From: Clostridia bacterium
GTDB lineage: Bacteria; Bacillota; Clostridia; Christensenellales; UBA1242
Assembly: GCA_017618475.1 (NCBI GenBank)
Contig: JAFZUF010000147.1
Location: 1-12,710 of the forward strand
Length of the DNA: 12,710 nt
Reading direction: 5' to 3'
The translations under genes and the position numbers were made by a program. This document shows positions 11,847 through 12,710 of this stretch, in pieces. The notes under the pieces were generated by a model. That model had not been told where the DNA came from, did not search any database, and saw nothing but the letters and a program-made list of their open reading frames with translations. Position 1 is the first letter of the stretch, and the number at the start of each line of letters is the position of its first letter.

Positions 11847-12710
11847 ATGAAACTTATTGACCAATTCATTAAAAACGCAAAAGATAAGCAAGTCATAGTT
11901 GATAGCATTGTTGTAACACATGGTAATAAGACAGAAGAATATGTATTAAACAACATCAAATTGCACGAACTTCGTTCTTGTGGCAAGGCGTTAATTGCTA
12001 TGTCTTATGGAATTGCAATGAATGAAAAGCTTAAATGCAAAGATGGAAAATTTCTATCCCTTAAAACAAATGTTTACAACACTCTTAAAGAGTTGGCAAA
12101 TAACATACCAGAAGAAGCAAAAGAGTGGACAATTCACACCCTTTTAACCCACCAAACCGGTTATGATAAAATGTATTTAAATGAAAGTCACGTTGAAAAT
12201 TTAGACAAGTTCAAATTGCTAGAAGTTATTTTTGATATTCCACTAAAATTCAAACCAAATACACATTTTACATATAGTAATGTTGAGCCATATCTTCTAT
12301 CAGTATTTTTCAAAGAAACTTTTGGAATGCAGATAGATGATTATATTAATCAAAAAATACTCAAACCAATAGGCGTTCAGAATTTTATTTGGGAAAAGTT
12401 TGGAAATTATTGTGCAGGAGCAACGGCGTCGTACTTTAATTACAAAGACTTTCATAAAATCGGCAAATTACTTTTTGATTATGGAAAATTTGATGGCGAA
12501 CAAATCGTTCCAGAAGATTGGATTAAAGAAATGACAAAATCACAGGTTCACTGTCCAGACTATTATAAACCAGAAAGGCTTTTGCCTAAGCTTGATGCTG
12601 GCTATTTCACTTGGATAAGTAGAGATGGGATTGTTTTTAGAGACGGAAGTGATGGGCAATATATTATTTGTGATTATAAAAACAACCGACTTATAACTAT
12701 AATGTCATCA
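11847..12710 (+). CDS. Beta-lactamase-fold serine hydrolase (3' truncated by window)
   Basis: Open for 288 codons to the window end with no stop. Motifs of the class C beta-lactamase/esterase family (PF00144 type): the nucleophile S44-C-G-K47 in ELRSCGKALIAMSYGIA, LLTHQTGYD (99-107), the Y143-S-N145 motif in FTYSNVEPYLLS, and GYFTWISRDGIVFRDGSDG near the end in the place of the third motif. No signal peptide is visible, so it is probably cytosolic and more likely an esterase or peptidase than a resistance enzyme. AGGAG lies 6 bases before the ATG. Composition is AT-rich with ATA and AGA codons, as in the gene at 4491 and unlike the neighbouring host genes. The repeat and hairpin pair sits directly upstream, suggesting the same kind of cassette. 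Confidence 0.85.
   Translation, partial: MKLIDQFIKNAKDKQVIVDSIVVTHGNKTEEYVLNNIKLHELRSCGKALIAMSYGIAMNEKLKCKDGKFLSLKTNVYNTLKELANNIPEEAKEWTIHTLLTHQTGYDKMYLNESHVENLDKFKLLEVIFDIPLKFKPNTHFTYSNVEPYLLSVFFKETFGMQIDDYINQKILKPIGVQNFIWEKFGNYCAGATASYFNYKDFHKIGKLLFDYGKFDGEQIVPEDWIKEMTKSQVHCPDYYKPERLLPKLDAGYFTWISRDGIVFRDGSDGQYIICDYKNNRLITIMSS

Noticed and set aside
1..12710. CRISPR array or tandem repeat locus
   Set aside because: The only repeats found are the three box copies and two hairpins, kilobases apart, with no regular spacer pattern.

Overview
The window looks like a piece of chromosome from an uncultured, low-to-mid GC Bacillota-type (Clostridia-like, possibly gut) bacterium. The reasons are a large SRP RNA with an Alu domain, a SpoVB/MurJ-like exporter, a PdaA-type deacetylase, a dapF-dapL pair (the aminotransferase route to meso-diaminopimelate), a small TM2-type protein behind dnaB, and strong AGGAGG ribosome binding sites on several genes. 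No species can be named from the sequence alone.

Layout. 1-2035 holds the 3' end of typA, a SpoVB-like flippase and an HU-type DNA-binding protein, all on +. 2036-2331 holds the SRP RNA on -, which shares a palindromic -35 box with the divergent dnaB promoter. 2394-4149 is dnaB plus a coupled TM2-like gene. 4157-5707 is an AT-rich cassette bounded by inverted copies of a ~47-bp repeat, with a hairpin and an unrecognised 391-residue protein. 5729-6161 (-) is a 15-residue cysteine-rich peptide followed by a two-helix membrane protein. 6257-9654 (+) holds an RluA-like pseudouridine synthase, a metallophosphoesterase, dapF and dapL, with two overlapping gene junctions. 9657-9824 (-) is a 55-residue gene. 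Then come tRNA-Arg(CCT), a PdaA-like deacetylase, a membrane protein on -, and tRNA-Val(TAC) with tRNA-Ala(CGC). From 11640 a second copy of the repeat and hairpin leads into another AT-rich gene, a beta-lactamase-fold serine hydrolase cut by the window end.

How the genes work together. The conserved part serves envelope and growth functions: DAP for peptidoglycan (DapF, DapL), lipid-linked precursor or polysaccharide export (SpoVB-like), peptidoglycan tailoring (PdaA-like), protein targeting (SRP RNA), replication (DnaB), nucleoid structure (HU), and translation (TypA, RluA, tRNAs).

Two patterns stand out. First, a dispersed repeat family (a ~40-47 bp box plus a long hairpin with a compensatory base-pair change) sits just behind a host gene or tRNA three times. 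It borders the only two genes that look foreign in base and codon use. Second, several transcription-unit-leading genes have -10 boxes only 5-8 bases before their start codon and no Shine-Dalgarno, which suggests leaderless mRNAs. Downstream and small genes mostly carry a clear AGGAGG-like site.
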